A stretch of DNA of 64,000 bases, from NCBI RefSeq assembly GCF_009828115.1, contig NZ_WTYL01000002.1, positions 682,001 to 746,000 of the forward strand. The letters run 5' to 3'. The translations under genes were made by a program, and so were the position numbers. Within the stretch, counting starts at the first letter, position 1; every line of letters begins with the position of its first letter. The DNA comes from Allopontixanthobacter sediminis (GTDB lineage: Bacteria > Pseudomonadota > Alphaproteobacteria > Sphingomonadales > Sphingomonadaceae). Below the pieces are notes generated by a model. The model did no database searches. It was not told the origin of the DNA and was given only the letters and a program-made list of their open reading frames with translations. Of this stretch, positions 54,722-64,000 are shown piece by piece.

Positions 54722-55396
54722 ATGGCCCAGCCGCTGATTTCACCCTCGATCCTGTCCGCCGATTTTGCGAAGTTGGGGGAAGAAGTGCGCAGCATCGACG
54801 CGGCCGGTGCGGACTGGATCCATATCGACGTGATGGACGGCCATTACGTCCCCAACATCACCATCGGGCCTGACGTGATCAAGGCCGTGCGACCTCATAC
54901 ACAGAAGCCGTTCGACGTGCATCTGATGATTAGCCCGGTCGATGCCTATCTCGAAGCCTTCGCCGATGCGGGCGCGGACATCATCACCGTTCATCCCGAG
55001 GCTGGTCCGCACATCCACCGCACGGTGCAAGCGATCAAGGGACTGGGGAAACTCGCGGGTATTTCGCTCAATCCGGGCACGCCGGCCAAGATGCTCGATT
55101 ATCTGATCGACGACATCGACCTCGTGCTGGTGATGAGCGTCAACCCCGGTTTCGGTGGGCAGAGCTTCATTCACCGCCAGCTTGGCAAGATCGAGGCGGT
55201 GCGCAAAATGATCGACAAGACCGGCCGCGACATCCGGCTGGAAGTCGACGGCGGAGTAAATACAGAAACGGCCCGGCTGTGCGTGGAGGCCGGGGCAGAT
55301 GTACTGGTCGCCGGATCGGCCACTTTCAAGGGCGGACCCGATCGTTATGCCGCCAACATTGCGGCACTGCGCGGACCCGGCGGGGAGCACGCCTGA
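54722..55396 (+). CDS. rpe: Ribulose-phosphate 3-epimerase
   Basis: 224 residues, family length. Interconverts ribulose-5-phosphate and xylulose-5-phosphate in the pentose phosphate pathway. TIM barrel with [25 protein letters not shown] (metal His/Asp), [20 protein letters not shown] and EVDGGVN. Stop overlaps the next start by one base (TGATG). Confidence 0.97.
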   Translation: MAQPLISPSILSADFAKLGEEVRSIDAAGADWIHIDVMDGHYVPNITIGPDVIKAVRPHTQKPFDVHLMISPVDAYLEAFADAGADIITVHPEAGPHIHRTVQAIKGLGKLAGISLNPGTPAKMLDYLIDDIDLVLVMSVNPGFGGQSFIHRQLGKIEAVRKMIDKTGRDIRLEVDGGVNTETARLCVEAGADVLVAGSATFKGGPDRYAANIAALRGPGGEHA

Positions 55397-57279
55397 TGGT
55401 TAATGCGGTGGCAGAGGATCGGACACGGGATCAAGCGGCCGCAGGGGATGGCAGTGCGATGCCGCTGGGAAAGGATCCCGGCGAAAGCCTGGTCACGGTG
55501 TTCGAGGAAAACGGTGCGGCAGGCTCGGTGCTCGAACCCGGCAAGTCGCTGGTCCTGACGGATTTCTCTCCGCCTGCCATCAGCGCCGGGGAACGTCTGA
55601 TCCGGCTTGCCTACCGGCTTGGCGTACCGTCCTCCACCCTGACCTCGCCGTTCACCAAGCCAGCGCGCACCCGGATGCTGGCCACGGTCAAATGTCCGCT
55701 GGAGGGCGACCGTGCCGCGGGCGTGGCGCTGCGGATGGGGCATTTCCTGGTTCACGGGGTCAAGGCACCGATCGGCCAACTGGATTTTTCGCCGCAAGCC
55801 CGGCTGACCGCGCCGTTCGAGCGCGTGGTGCACGGTTTTTCCTGGCTCGGCGACCTTGCCGCCAGTGCCCCGCGTGAGGAATGCGTGCCGACCGCGGAAC
55901 GAGTGCTGGCGGCTTGGCTGGCGGCGAATGGTCCCGCGAAGAAGGCTCCCGGCACCGGCCTCGGGAAAGGGCCGGCGTGGAATGTCGAATATGCCGGGCA
56001 CCGGCTCCTCAACTGGCTGGTCTATGCCCCGCTGATCCTGTCCGGCCAGAACGAGCGGGTCCGCGCCGAAGCGCTTGATGCAATTACGCAGACTGCCCGC
56101 TGGCTCGACCGGAACGTTACCCGCGGCGACGATGTGCTCGGCGAAGTCGCCGGGTGGTGCGCGATCACCGCGGCGGGCCTGCTGCTGCCCGAAGGCAAGC
56201 CGCGCCGCCTGTTTGGCGAGGCCGGATTGATCCGCGCGCTGGGCGAACTCGTTGCGGACGATGGCGGCGTGCTGTCCCGCAGTCCGCTTGCGCAGATGGA
56301 CGCGATCGAATTGCTGGTGAAGCTGACGGCCTGCTACCGGGCGGCGGGGCGCGATACGCCTGCCGCGCTCGATGCCATGCTGGTGCTGCTGGTCCCGCCG
56401 CTGCTGGCGTTGATGCACGGCGATGGCGGGCTTGGCAGCTGGCAGGGTGCAGGCGCCGTGCGGGCCGACCGCGTGGCCGCGCTGATCGAGGCGAGCGGGG
56501 TGCGCACCCGCCCGCTCAAGGACATTCGCCAATGGGGCTACCAGCGCCTGACCGGCGGCAAGACGATCCTGCAGTTCGACGCCGCACCGCCGCCGCGCGC
56601 GCGCCATGCACGGTCCGGATGTGCCTCCACCCTGGCGTTCGAACTGTCATGCGAAGGCCGCCGGATAATAGTCAATTGCGGCGGCGCCAGCTTCGCCGGG
56701 GGGCAGACCCCGATCCGGATCGAACAGGGGCTCCGCGCCACTGCCGCCCATTCCACACTGGCGCTCGACAACGTCAATTCCACGGCGGTGATGATCAACG
56801 GCAAGCTCGGCAAGGGGGTCGAGGAAGTCGAGGTCAACCGGCGCATGCTGGAACTGGACAGCGGCAAAGCTTCTCGGATCGAGGCGAGCCACGACGGCTA
56901 TGCCGCGCGTTTCGGGTTGGTGCATCGGCGCATCCTTATCCTGCGTGACGACGGCAGCGAACTGCGCGGCGAGGACCTCCTCGTCCCCTCTGGCAAGGGC
57001 AAGCGCGGCAAGATCGAATTTGCGATCCGGTTCCATATCGGGCCGGGCATCGAACTGGGCCTGTCGGATGACCGCAAGGGCGCCGGACTGGCCCTGCCCG
57101 ACGGTACCTACTGGCAGTTCCGCCTAGGCAACACTTCGGCCGGCGGCGAACTGGATATCGAAGAAAGCATGTGGGTCGACGGGCAGGGGCGGCCGCAGCC
57201 GATCCAGCAACTGGTCCTGCAAGGACTGACGTCTCGCAGCGGAGGAACTTTCTCCTGGCTGCTCAAGAAAATGGGATAG
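55396..57279 (+). CDS. Heparinase II/III-like protein
   Basis: 627 residues from the ATG at 55396; upstream codons belong to the rpe gene in another frame. An alpha/alpha-toroid N-terminal half (about 50-380) is followed by a Heparinase_II/III C-terminal beta domain (about 385-600: GYQRLTGGKTILQFDAAPPPR, GGQTPIRIEQGLRATAAHSTLALDNVNS with the His-Ser-Thr block). No signal peptide, which is typical of this alphaproteobacterial family encoded between rpe and purH. Substrate unknown; a role in envelope glycan turnover is inferred only from the fold. Confidence 0.88.
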   Translation: MVNAVAEDRTRDQAAAGDGSAMPLGKDPGESLVTVFEENGAAGSVLEPGKSLVLTDFSPPAISAGERLIRLAYRLGVPSSTLTSPFTKPARTRMLATVKCPLEGDRAAGVALRMGHFLVHGVKAPIGQLDFSPQARLTAPFERVVHGFSWLGDLAASAPREECVPTAERVLAAWLAANGPAKKAPGTGLGKGPAWNVEYAGHRLLNWLVYAPLILSGQNERVRAEALDAITQTARWLDRNVTRGDDVLGEVAGWCAITAAGLLLPEGKPRRLFGEAGLIRALGELVADDGGVLSRSPLAQMDAIELLVKLTACYRAAGRDTPAALDAMLVLLVPPLLALMHGDGGLGSWQGAGAVRADRVAALIEASGVRTRPLKDIRQWGYQRLTGGKTILQFDAAPPPRARHARSGCASTLAFELSCEGRRIIVNCGGASFAGGQTPIRIEQGLRATAAHSTLALDNVNSTAVMINGKLGKGVEEVEVNRRMLELDSGKASRIEASHDGYAARFGLVHRRILILRDDGSELRGEDLLVPSGKGKRGKIEFAIRFHIGPGIELGLSDDRKGAGLALPDGTYWQFRLGNTSAGGELDIEESMWVDGQGRPQPIQQLVLQGLTSRSGGTFSWLLKKMG

Positions 57280-57285
57280 TTTCGA

Positions 57286-58875
57286 GTGGATAAGGTAACG
57301 ATCAGGCGGGCGCTGCTGTCAGTGTCCGACAAGAGCGGATTGGCCGAGCTGGGCAAGGCGCTGGATGCGCTGGGTGTGGAGCTGGTGTCCACCGGCGGTA
57401 CCGCCGCGGCGCTGCGCGATGCGGGCCTGACCGTGCATGACGTGGCGGACCTGACCGGATTTCCCGAGATGATGGACGGCCGCGTCAAGACGCTGCACCC
57501 GATGGTGCACGGCGGACTGCTGGCCGTGCGGGACAATCCCGAACACGCCGCCGCGATGGAGCAGCACGGCATAGGCGCGATCGACCTGGTGGTGGTCAAC
57601 CTGTACCCGTTCGAAGCGACCGTGGCGAAGGGTGCCGATCGGGACGAGGTGATCGAAAACATCGATATCGGCGGACCCAGCATGGTCCGGTCCGCAGCGA
57701 AGAATCACCAGTTCGTGACCATAGTCACCGACCCGTCCGACTATCCGGCCCTGCTGGAAGAATTGGATCAATCCGGCGGGACGACCTCGACCGACTTCCG
57801 CAAGGCGATGGCCGCCAAGGCATTCGCGGCGACGGCAGCATACGATTCGATGATCAGCCAATGGTTCGCTTTCGCCGACCAGGGACAGAAATTCCCGCCG
57901 ATGGTCAGCATGACCCGCAAACTGGTCGGCACGCTTCGCTATGGCGAAAATCCGCATCAGGATGCGGCGCTGTACCTGCCGGCTGGCCCGCACACGCAGG
58001 GTCTGCCGCAAGCCGAGCAGATCCAGGGCAAGGAACTCAGCTACAACAATTACAACGACGCCAACGCCGCGTTCGAACTGGTTGCGGAATTCCGCGATGC
58101 GGCCCCTGCGGTGGTAATCGTCAAGCACGCCAACCCCTGCGGCGTGGCCCAGCGCCCGAACTTGCTCGAAGCGTGGAACGAGGCGCTGCAATGCGACAGC
58201 GTGTCGGCCTTTGGCGGGATCGTTGCCTGCAATGTCCCGCTGGACGGACCCACTGCGGAAGCGATCTGCCAGATTTTCACCGAGGTCGTCGTCGCGCCGG
58301 GTGCGGACGATGCCGCGCGCGAAGTGTTCGCAAAAAAGAAGAACCTGCGCCTCCTGATAACCGGCGACCTGCCGGATCCCCGCCGTCCGGGCCAGACGCT
58401 GGCGATCATCGCTGGCGGCATCCTGGTGCAGGACCGCGACAATGGCGCGATCGGCCCGGATGACCTCAGGATCGTCACCGAGCGTGCGCCGACCGAGCAG
58501 GAACTTAAGGACTGCATGTTCGCGTGGACCGTGGCCCGTCACGTCAAATCCAACGCCATCGTCTATGCGAAGGACGGCGTGACCGCCGGTATTGGCGCAG
58601 GCCAGATGAACCGCCGCGACAGTTCGCGCATTGCCGCGCTGAAAGCGTCCGAAGCCGCGGGCACCCATGGCTGGGACCGTCCTCGTACGGTCGGCAGCGC
58701 AGTGGCCTCGGACGCGTTTTTTCCTTTCGCCGATGGATTGCTGGCAGCGGCGGAAGCGGGCGCTACGGCGGTGATCCAGCCTGGCGGATCGATGCGCGAC
58801 CAGGAAATCATCGACGCCGCCAACGAGGCGGGATTGGCGATGATTTTCACCGGAATGCGCCACTTCCGCCACTGA
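57286..58875 (+). CDS. purH: Bifunctional AICAR formyltransferase / IMP cyclohydrolase
   Basis: 529 residues, GTG start. Catalyses the last two steps of IMP synthesis. N-terminal MGS-like cyclohydrolase domain (about 1-145: [36 protein letters not shown]) and C-terminal transformylase domain ([62 protein letters not shown]). All key motifs intact. 6 nt after the heparinase-like gene. Confidence 0.97.
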   Translation: MDKVTIRRALLSVSDKSGLAELGKALDALGVELVSTGGTAAALRDAGLTVHDVADLTGFPEMMDGRVKTLHPMVHGGLLAVRDNPEHAAAMEQHGIGAIDLVVVNLYPFEATVAKGADRDEVIENIDIGGPSMVRSAAKNHQFVTIVTDPSDYPALLEELDQSGGTTSTDFRKAMAAKAFAATAAYDSMISQWFAFADQGQKFPPMVSMTRKLVGTLRYGENPHQDAALYLPAGPHTQGLPQAEQIQGKELSYNNYNDANAAFELVAEFRDAAPAVVIVKHANPCGVAQRPNLLEAWNEALQCDSVSAFGGIVACNVPLDGPTAEAICQIFTEVVVAPGADDAAREVFAKKKNLRLLITGDLPDPRRPGQTLAIIAGGILVQDRDNGAIGPDDLRIVTERAPTEQELKDCMFAWTVARHVKSNAIVYAKDGVTAGIGAGQMNRRDSSRIAALKASEAAGTHGWDRPRTVGSAVASDAFFPFADGLLAAAEAGATAVIQPGGSMRDQEIIDAANEAGLAMIFTGMRHFRH

Positions 58876-59013
58876 TTGGCGTACCGCTCTACCGCGAAAA
58901 CAAGACAATTCGTCGTGCTTGCTGAAACCTTTCAGGTCAATTCAGCGAAGTGTAAGTAGCGGGTTCGTAATCTGGACCTCTATTGGAACGAAGTTTTTGA
59001 GAAAAGAGCCGTC

Positions 59014-59151
59014 ATGTCTTTATTGAAATCGGATCTTGTGCGCAATTTTACCATCGGCTTTTTGCTGGGCGCTTTGGCGGTCAGTTTCCAGGTCGCGCCG
59101 GACATGTGGCTTGATGCTGCTCCGGATGCAGTTGCGCAGGTCCTGCGATGA
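59014..59151 (+). CDS. 45-residue membrane microprotein coupled to msrA
   Basis: ATG at 59014 to TGA at 59151, which overlaps the msrA ATG by 4 nt. The peptide starts MSLLKSDLVRNF, has one hydrophobic helix (about 12-28, TIGFLLGALAVSFQV) and a short acidic tail (DAAPDAVAQVLR). The translational overlap, sensible composition and membrane helix support a real gene. Function unknown; it may tether or assist the exported MsrA. Confidence 0.6.
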   Translation: MSLLKSDLVRNFTIGFLLGALAVSFQVAPDMWLDAAPDAVAQVLR

Positions 59152-59837
59152 AAAGCAGATTAGTCGCCCTCACCCCGCTGTTGGCCGCTTTCGGCCTGGC
59201 GGCGTCCGGTTGCAGCCAGTCCGCCTCCGCTGCGGAGGATGTGGTTGCCGCGCCCGCCGCTGCGCGCACCGCCAAGGAAGGTAGCGGGCTTAAAACCGCG
59301 ATCTTCGCCGGTGGTTGCTTCTGGGGCATCGAAGGCGTTTTCAGCCATGTAAAGGGCGTAAAGAGCGCGGTTTCCGGCTATCACGGTGGCAACGCGGCTA
59401 CCGCATCTTACAAGCAGATCGGCACCGGTGTTACCGAACATGCAGAAGCGGTTCGGGTGGTCTACGACCCCGCCGTGGTGCGGTATGACGAGTTGCTGCG
59501 GATATTTTTCTCGGTGGGTGCAGATCCGACACTGCGCAATCGGCAGGGCCCCGATGTCGGGCCGCAATACCGCGCGGCTCTCGTCCCGATGAGCAAGGAA
59601 CAGCGCGCCGTCGCGGCCGCGTATCTCGCGCAGATGAAGAAATCCGGCAAATGGGACAAGCCGATAGTGACCGGCATCGAAAGCTACCGGAAATTCTACA
59701 AGGCGGAGAGCGAGCACCAGGATTTCCTCGCTGAAAATCCGCGCCATCCGTATATCGTGCGCTGGGATATGCCCAAGGTACGCGCGCTGAAGGCGATATA
59801 CCCGGGTCAATACAGCGCCAGCTTCCAGCGGAACTAA
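59148..59837 (+). CDS. msrA: Peptide methionine-(S)-sulfoxide reductase, exported lipoprotein
   Basis: 229 residues. Reduces methionine-S-sulfoxide in proteins. Active-site GGCFWG (catalytic C57), GYHGG, HAEAVRVVYDP and the ESEHQDFL region are intact. The first 22 residues form a lipoprotein signal (LAASGC, Cys22), so the enzyme acts in the periplasm or envelope rather than in the cytoplasm. No MsrB domain fused. Translation coupled to the preceding microprotein. Confidence 0.95.
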   Translation: MKSRLVALTPLLAAFGLAASGCSQSASAAEDVVAAPAAARTAKEGSGLKTAIFAGGCFWGIEGVFSHVKGVKSAVSGYHGGNAATASYKQIGTGVTEHAEAVRVVYDPAVVRYDELLRIFFSVGADPTLRNRQGPDVGPQYRAALVPMSKEQRAVAAAYLAQMKKSGKWDKPIVTGIESYRKFYKAESEHQDFLAENPRHPYIVRWDMPKVRALKAIYPGQYSASFQRN

Positions 59838-59882
59838 GCCTGACCGCCTTCGCGGTTGGTAATTTTCCGGCGGCGTCGCTAT

Positions 59883-60356
59883 ATGCCGCCCATGGCCAAA
59901 CATCACCATGATCATAGCGAACACGCCGGCGAAACGCTGGTCGAAGCCGCGCGGACCGCGCTGACGGGGGCTGGCGAACAGTGGACCGGAATGCGGTCCG
60001 ACGTGTTCGAGGAACTGGCCCGGCACGAACGCCCGGCCTCGGCGTACGACATCGCCGAAAACCTGTCGAAAACGCGGGGCAAGCGGGTCGCGCCCAACAG
60101 CGTGTACCGGATTCTCGACCTGTTCGTGAGCAACAACCTCGCCATGCGGGTCGAAAGCGCGAACGCCTATCTCGCGAACAGCCATCCGGGCTGCACCCAC
60201 GACTGCATCTTCCTGGTCTGCGACGAATGCGGCGAAGCGACGCATGTGGATAATGACGACATTTCGAAGGCCGTGCGCGGCGTCGCGCAAGGGGCCGACT
60301 TCAAGCCCGAACGTCCGATCATCGAGATTCGCGGGCTCTGCGCCGGTTGTCGCTAG
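59883..60356 (+). CDS. Fur-family regulator, Zur-like
   Basis: 157 residues from the ATG at 59883 (ATG at 59892 and TTG at 59856 are alternatives). Winged helix domain (about 40-95: RSDVFEELARHERPASAYDIAENLSK, NSVYRILDLFVSNNL), then the dimerisation/metal domain with CDECG and a final CAGC, the two CxxC pairs of a structural zinc site. A His-rich N-terminal extension (AKHHHDHSEH) could add metal affinity. Zur assignment is from overall similarity; target genes are not visible. Confidence 0.87.
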   Translation: MPPMAKHHHDHSEHAGETLVEAARTALTGAGEQWTGMRSDVFEELARHERPASAYDIAENLSKTRGKRVAPNSVYRILDLFVSNNLAMRVESANAYLANSHPGCTHDCIFLVCDECGEATHVDNDDISKAVRGVAQGADFKPERPIIEIRGLCAGCR

Positions 60357-60370
60357 GCAAGGCGGCAGCG

Positions 60371-60395
60371 ACACCCTCCTGACGGAGGTGTTTTC
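60371..60395 (+). terminator. Intrinsic terminator of the Fur-family gene
   Basis: ACACCCTCC / GGAGGTGT arms (one bulged base) with a TGAC loop, then TTTT; 14 nt after the stop codon. Confidence 0.75.
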
Positions 60396-60436
60396 GTTCA
60401 TCGACAGGCACTAATTCGCGGTGTAGGCTGGTCCCC

Positions 60437-62362
60437 ATGAATTCTCGACCCGATACTCCGCTTCTCGACACCGTCGATGTCCCCGCCGATCTGCGCAAGC
60501 TCGAACAAGGCCAGTTGCGCCAACTGGCGGATGAACTTCGCGCCGAAATGATTTCCACCGTGGGCAGCACCGGCGGCCACCTCGGCTCCGGCCTCGGCGT
60601 GGTGGAACTGACTACGGCGATCCATTACGTTTTCAACACGCCCACAGACCGGCTGATCTGGGATGTCGGCCACCAGGCCTATCCGCACAAGATCCTGACC
60701 GGGCGGCGCGACCGGATCCGTACCCTGCGGCAGGGCGGCGGGTTGAGCGGGTTCACCAAGCGAAGCGAAAGCGAATACGATCCGTTCGGCGCAGCGCACA
60801 GCTCGACTTCGATTTCGGCCGGCCTCGGGTTTGCCGTGGCCAACAAGCTGGCGGGCACGCCGGGCAAGGCGATTGCAGTCATTGGCGACGGCGCAATGAG
60901 CGCGGGCATGGCCTATGAGGCGATGAACAACGCCGAACAGGCCGGCAACCGGCTGGTGGTGATCCTCAACGATAACGATATGTCGATCGCGCCGCCGGTC
61001 GGCGGGCTGAGCGCCTATCTCGCGCGGATGGTGTCGAGCAGCGAATATCTCGGCCTCCGCAGCCTCGCATCGAAGGTCGCCCGCAAGTTTTCCCGCCGGG
61101 TGCATTCCGGGTTGGAGCGGGCCGAAGTCTACACCCGCGGGATGGTCACCGGCGGCACCTTGTTCGAGGAATTGGGGTTCTATTACGTCGGTCCGATCGA
61201 CGGGCATAATCTCGACCATTTGATCCCGGTGCTGGAAAATGTCCGAGACAGCGAACAGGGCCCGATCCTGATCCATGTCGTCACCAAGAAGGGTAAAGGC
61301 TACGGCCCGGCCGAAGAAAGCGCCGACAAATATCACGGCGTCGCCAAATTCGACGTCGTCAGCGGCAAGCAGGACAAGGGCCCGGGCGGCGGCCCGCCCG
61401 CCTACCAGAACGTATTCGGCGAAACGCTGGCTAAACTGGCGGACACCGATCCGCTGATCTGCGCGATCACCGCCGCGATGCCGTCCGGCACCGGGGTCGA
61501 TAAATTCGCCAAGGCGCATCCGGACAAGGCGTTCGATGTCGGCATTGCCGAGCAGCACGGCGTCACCTTCGCCGCAGGCCTCGCGGCGCAGGGAATGCGC
61601 CCGTTCTGCGCAATCTATTCGACCTTCCTGCAGCGCGCTTTCGACCAGGTGGTGCATGACGTGGCGATCCAAAATCTGCCGGTCCGCTTCGCCATCGACC
61701 GGGCCGGGCTGGTCGGCGCGGACGGAGCGACCCATGCCGGGAGTTTCGACATCACCTATCTTGCGACCTTGCCCAATTTCGTGGTCATGGCCGCTGCCGA
61801 CGAGGCGGAACTGGTCCACATGACCTACACCGCCGCTTGCCACGACAGCGGCCCAATCGCTTTCCGCTATCCGCGCGGCGCTGGTGTCGGTGTGCCAATG
61901 CCCGAAACCCCGCAGCGTCTCGAAATTGGCAAGGGCCGGATTGTCCGCCAAGGCAGCAAGATCGCGCTCCTGTCGCTCGGCACACGCCTGGCAGAAGCGC
62001 TCAAGGCAGCCGACCAGCTGGAAGCCAAGGGCCTTAGCACGACCGTAGCCGACCTGCGCTTCGCAAAGCCGCTCGACAGTGAGATGATCGAGAAACTGAT
62101 CCGCACGCATGAAGTGGTGGTGACTGTGGAAGAAGGCAGCATCGGCGGCCTCGGCGCGCATGTGCTGACCTTGGCAAGCGATCTCGGTCTGACCGACGCG
62201 GGCCTCAAGATCCGCACCTTGCGCCTGCCGGACATCTTCCAGGACCATGACGCGCCAGAGAAGCAGTATGACGAAGCAGGTCTCAACGCTCCGAATATCG
62301 TCGATACCGTGTTGAAGGCGCTGCGGCACAATTCCGCAGGTGTGGAAGAGGCCCGGGCCTGA
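60437..62362 (+). CDS. dxs: 1-deoxy-D-xylulose-5-phosphate synthase
   Basis: 641 residues. Thiamine-diphosphate enzyme joining pyruvate and glyceraldehyde-3-phosphate, first step of the MEP isoprenoid pathway (supplying carotenoid, quinone and undecaprenyl precursors). Motifs: [27 protein letters not shown], ThDP site [13 protein letters not shown]...LNDN, DGHN, catalytic Glu in GIAEQHGV and the transketolase C domain. Own promoter after the terminator at 60371. Confidence 0.97.
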   Translation: MNSRPDTPLLDTVDVPADLRKLEQGQLRQLADELRAEMISTVGSTGGHLGSGLGVVELTTAIHYVFNTPTDRLIWDVGHQAYPHKILTGRRDRIRTLRQGGGLSGFTKRSESEYDPFGAAHSSTSISAGLGFAVANKLAGTPGKAIAVIGDGAMSAGMAYEAMNNAEQAGNRLVVILNDNDMSIAPPVGGLSAYLARMVSSSEYLGLRSLASKVARKFSRRVHSGLERAEVYTRGMVTGGTLFEELGFYYVGPIDGHNLDHLIPVLENVRDSEQGPILIHVVTKKGKGYGPAEESADKYHGVAKFDVVSGKQDKGPGGGPPAYQNVFGETLAKLADTDPLICAITAAMPSGTGVDKFAKAHPDKAFDVGIAEQHGVTFAAGLAAQGMRPFCAIYSTFLQRAFDQVVHDVAIQNLPVRFAIDRAGLVGADGATHAGSFDITYLATLPNFVVMAAADEAELVHMTYTAACHDSGPIAFRYPRGAGVGVPMPETPQRLEIGKGRIVRQGSKIALLSLGTRLAEALKAADQLEAKGLSTTVADLRFAKPLDSEMIEKLIRTHEVVVTVEEGSIGGLGAHVLTLASDLGLTDAGLKIRTLRLPDIFQDHDAPEKQYDEAGLNAPNIVDTVLKALRHNSAGVEEARA

Positions 62363-62377
62363 AGCAAAGCTGTCAGG

Positions 62378-63067
62378 CTAGATCCAGCGCCATAGTCCTG
62401 CGGGAAGTCCGCCAGCCGGGGTATGCAGCCAGGTGAGGAGCAGCCACAAGGCTAGCCCTGCCATCCAAAGCGCCGGTTTGACTTGCAGCAGGCGGGACCA
62501 GCGCGGCCAGTAATTGGTGCGGCTTTCCCATTGGCGCCACGCATCCCCCATCAGCGTTTCCTTCTTGCGGTCCTGCATCCTGGCACCGACCAGCGCGAGC
62601 ATGATCACGGAGGACATCACCACCAGCGTGCGCGACGTCGGGGCGGCGATAAGGTGTCCAATTGCGGCAAGGGAAAAGCCCCACATCATCGGGTGCCGGG
62701 TAATAAGAAACACGCCCGCCGGTTCCTTCCGTGCGGCATCCTCCGCCCCCGGGGCGGGCAGAGCAGGATTTCCGGCAAAAGACCCGGCGAGCAGGACCAT
62801 TCCCAGCAAGGTGAACAGGCTTCCGGCGACCCAACTGACATCATCAAATCCGGCCCACAGCGGCAGGGCAGGGGCATCCACAGCCTTGAATGCAAAATAC
62901 ATCCAGACGATCGCGGCAATGCTGATCAGACTGTACGCACCCTGGAAACCTGTCGGGCCGAGCACGCGAACCATCGGCGCGCGCAGCGGGTGCGACATGG
63001 CGAAATGGCTGCCTACGAAGAAAGCCGAAGCGGCGATTAGCGAAACAAGCGCGGCATCCATGGGCAA
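62378..63067 (-). CDS. NnrU-family membrane protein
   Basis: 229 residues, about six transmembrane helices. Matches the NnrU group: HFAMSHPLRAPMVRVLGPTGFQGAYSL near the start, FLITRHPMMWGF in the centre (isoprenylcysteine-methyltransferase-like motif), and RKKETLMGDAWRQW. NnrU was named for nitric oxide metabolism, but many relatives have no tested role. ATG at 63067 or 63061. Convergent with dxs. Confidence 0.88.
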   Translation of the reverse strand: MPMDAALVSLIAASAFFVGSHFAMSHPLRAPMVRVLGPTGFQGAYSLISIAAIVWMYFAFKAVDAPALPLWAGFDDVSWVAGSLFTLLGMVLLAGSFAGNPALPAPGAEDAARKEPAGVFLITRHPMMWGFSLAAIGHLIAAPTSRTLVVMSSVIMLALVGARMQDRKKETLMGDAWRQWESRTNYWPRWSRLLQVKPALWMAGLALWLLLTWLHTPAGGLPAGLWRWI

Positions 63068-63145
63068 TCTCCCGAAGCGGACTGCAACATTGGTAGCAGA
63101 TTAAAACCTAACTGCAAATAACATGCTTGCGCCGGGTGCACGGTC

Positions 63146-64000
63146 TTACCAGTCGTATGCCTTGGGCAGATCGCTTTCGTCCAGGTCGCGGTAGCGTTCG
63201 CGCAGGCGGGTCTGGTGGTTATCGACCGGTTGTTCGACCCCGTCGATGAACACGCGTAGCGGGGCAGACGACAATTCCAGTGGATCGCCGTCCCAGATCA
63301 CCACGTCACCGGCCGCGCCTGCGGTCAGCGATCCGAGCTTGCCGTCCATTCCGCTGATCGAGGCCGGGACTGAAGTTATTGCGGCCAGCGCCTGTCCCCA
63401 TGTGAGGCCCGCAGCGCGCGGGACTCGGCTAAGGGCGACCAGGTTTCCGGCATATTGTGTGGCGTTACGCGGCTGTTCAGTGCCTGTCATGCCGCCGATG
63501 GCCACTTTAACACCGGCGGCGACCATCCGGCCCACGTTGCTCTGTGTCGCTGCCAGCTGCTCGAATTTCGCCGGAAGATCATCCAGCGCTTCGGCGATCA
63601 CCGGCACGTTGGCTGCCGCCAGTGCATCCGCGACCATCCAGCCTTCGCTGGCCCCGATCAGGACCATGTCGAGCTTCGGGAATTCGCTGCGCATGGCCAG
63701 CACGGCGCGGATGTCAGCTGCGCGCTCGACATAGATATACAGCTTCTGTTCGCCGCGGATTACTGGCACAAGCGCCGCCACGTCGGCCCGGGTCAGCAAG
63801 GCGGCCTCGCCTTCCCAGGTGCCGGACGCGAACTCGCTGGCTTCACGCAAGGCGTTGCGCAGGGCGACATTGGTCGCCACCCGGCTGCCACCAGCGAGGC
63901 GCGCTCCGCCTTCGCCGAGGATTACCATCTGGAATGCGCGCGGCATTGTCACCGCGTTAGGATCCGCACCGAGATCGATGATTGCTCCCTGTCCTGCGAA
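63146..64000 (-). CDS. Amidohydrolase-family protein, 5' part outside the window
   Basis: Open from the window edge to the stop at 63146 (284 residues visible, C-terminal part). Reads as the end of an imidazolonepropionase-like/metal-dependent amidohydrolase: EGGARLAGGSRVATNVALRNALREASEF, IGASEGWMVADALAAANVPVIAE, then the typical closing domain LTWGQALAAITSVPASISGMDGKLGSLTAGAAGDVVIWDGDPLE and VFIDGVEQP. Metal ligands of the N-terminal part are not in view. Substrate unknown; related proteins are often exported. Confidence 0.87.
   Translation of the reverse strand, partial: FAGQGAIIDLGADPNAVTMPRAFQMVILGEGGARLAGGSRVATNVALRNALREASEFASGTWEGEAALLTRADVAALVPVIRGEQKLYIYVERAADIRAVLAMRSEFPKLDMVLIGASEGWMVADALAAANVPVIAEALDDLPAKFEQLAATQSNVGRMVAAGVKVAIGGMTGTEQPRNATQYAGNLVALSRVPRAAGLTWGQALAAITSVPASISGMDGKLGSLTAGAAGDVVIWDGDPLELSSAPLRVFIDGVEQPVDNHQTRLRERYRDLDESDLPKAYDW

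Noticed and set aside
60398-62329. A 643-codon minus-strand open frame opposite dxs, and a 529-codon one opposite purH (57319-58908)
   Set aside because: Both are shadows typical of GC-rich genes: Arg/Gln/His-rich, no recognisable domains or ribosome sites, and each lies entirely or almost entirely opposite a confident enzyme gene.
1-64000. CRISPR arrays, rRNA genes, intact tRNA genes and known anti-phage systems
   Set aside because: No regularly spaced repeats, no rRNA-like sequence, no complete tRNA cloverleaf and no cas, restriction-modification or toxin-antitoxin genes could be recognised.

Overview
The window looks like a chromosomal segment of a sphingomonad-type alphaproteobacterium (Sphingomonadales; Sphingomonadaceae or Erythrobacteraceae is an inference). 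The main reasons are an exosortase V (XrtV) protein-sorting system with substrates of the PEPxxWA C-terminal type, and a high-GC housekeeping block in which rpe, a heparinase II/III-like gene and purH are contiguous. I judged base composition by eye: about 1-48.9 kb is of moderate GC with AT-rich patches, and from about 48.99 kb to the end it is clearly GC-rich.

Left block (1-11 kb). Solitary PEP-CTERM protein genes are mixed with a tyrosine-recombinase-like gene, a broken IS21 istB, a three-histidine-box fatty acid desaturase, a broken histidine kinase, a DivK-like receiver, a PilZ membrane protein and a DsbA-like exported thioredoxin-fold protein.

Central block (11-49 kb). This is an exopolysaccharide plus exosortase locus. 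It holds dTDP-rhamnose synthesis (rfbA-C-D-B), an EpsD-type lipoprotein, XrtV with a small accessory protein, a distant EpsI-type protein, a Wzx-like flippase, an O-antigen-ligase/polymerase-like protein, six glycosyltransferases (two GT4, three clear GT2, one GT2-like), a WecG/TagA-type transferase, a WbaP-like initiating phosphotransferase, acyl- and acetyltransferases, a Tat-exported putative glycosidase, and the export set Wza-like / beta-barrel / Wzz-like / tyrosine autokinase. A Wzx/Wzy-type polymer is the natural reading: WbaP-like starts the lipid-linked unit, the transferases extend it (rhamnose is a likely component), Wzx flips it, the ligase-like protein polymerises it, and Wzz/kinase/Wza/barrel set length and export. 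XrtV, EpsI and EpsD handle six encoded PEP-CTERM proteins. Relics of at least four IS families break the locus into pieces.

Right block (49-64 kb). Ordinary GC-rich chromosome: acyl-CoA ligase and M20 amidohydrolase; a diacylglycerol-kinase-like protein with an uncharacterised partner; a DUF2141 protein; rpe, heparinase-like, purH; a 45-residue microprotein coupled to an exported msrA; a Zur-like regulator; dxs; an NnrU-family protein; and an amidohydrolase cut by the window edge.

The most striking structural feature is at the junction. The 3' half of a tRNA-Arg with anticodon CCG, beginning exactly at the anticodon loop (48918-48962), sits where the composition changes. It looks like the scar of a tyrosine-recombinase integration and marks the left 49 kb as a probable island. 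The best candidate for an undescribed functional module is the translationally coupled pair at 15838-17417: a PEP-CTERM protein with an N-terminal membrane anchor and a glycine-rich spacer, and a four-helix membrane protein with a large periplasmic domain, beside the EpsD and XrtV genes.
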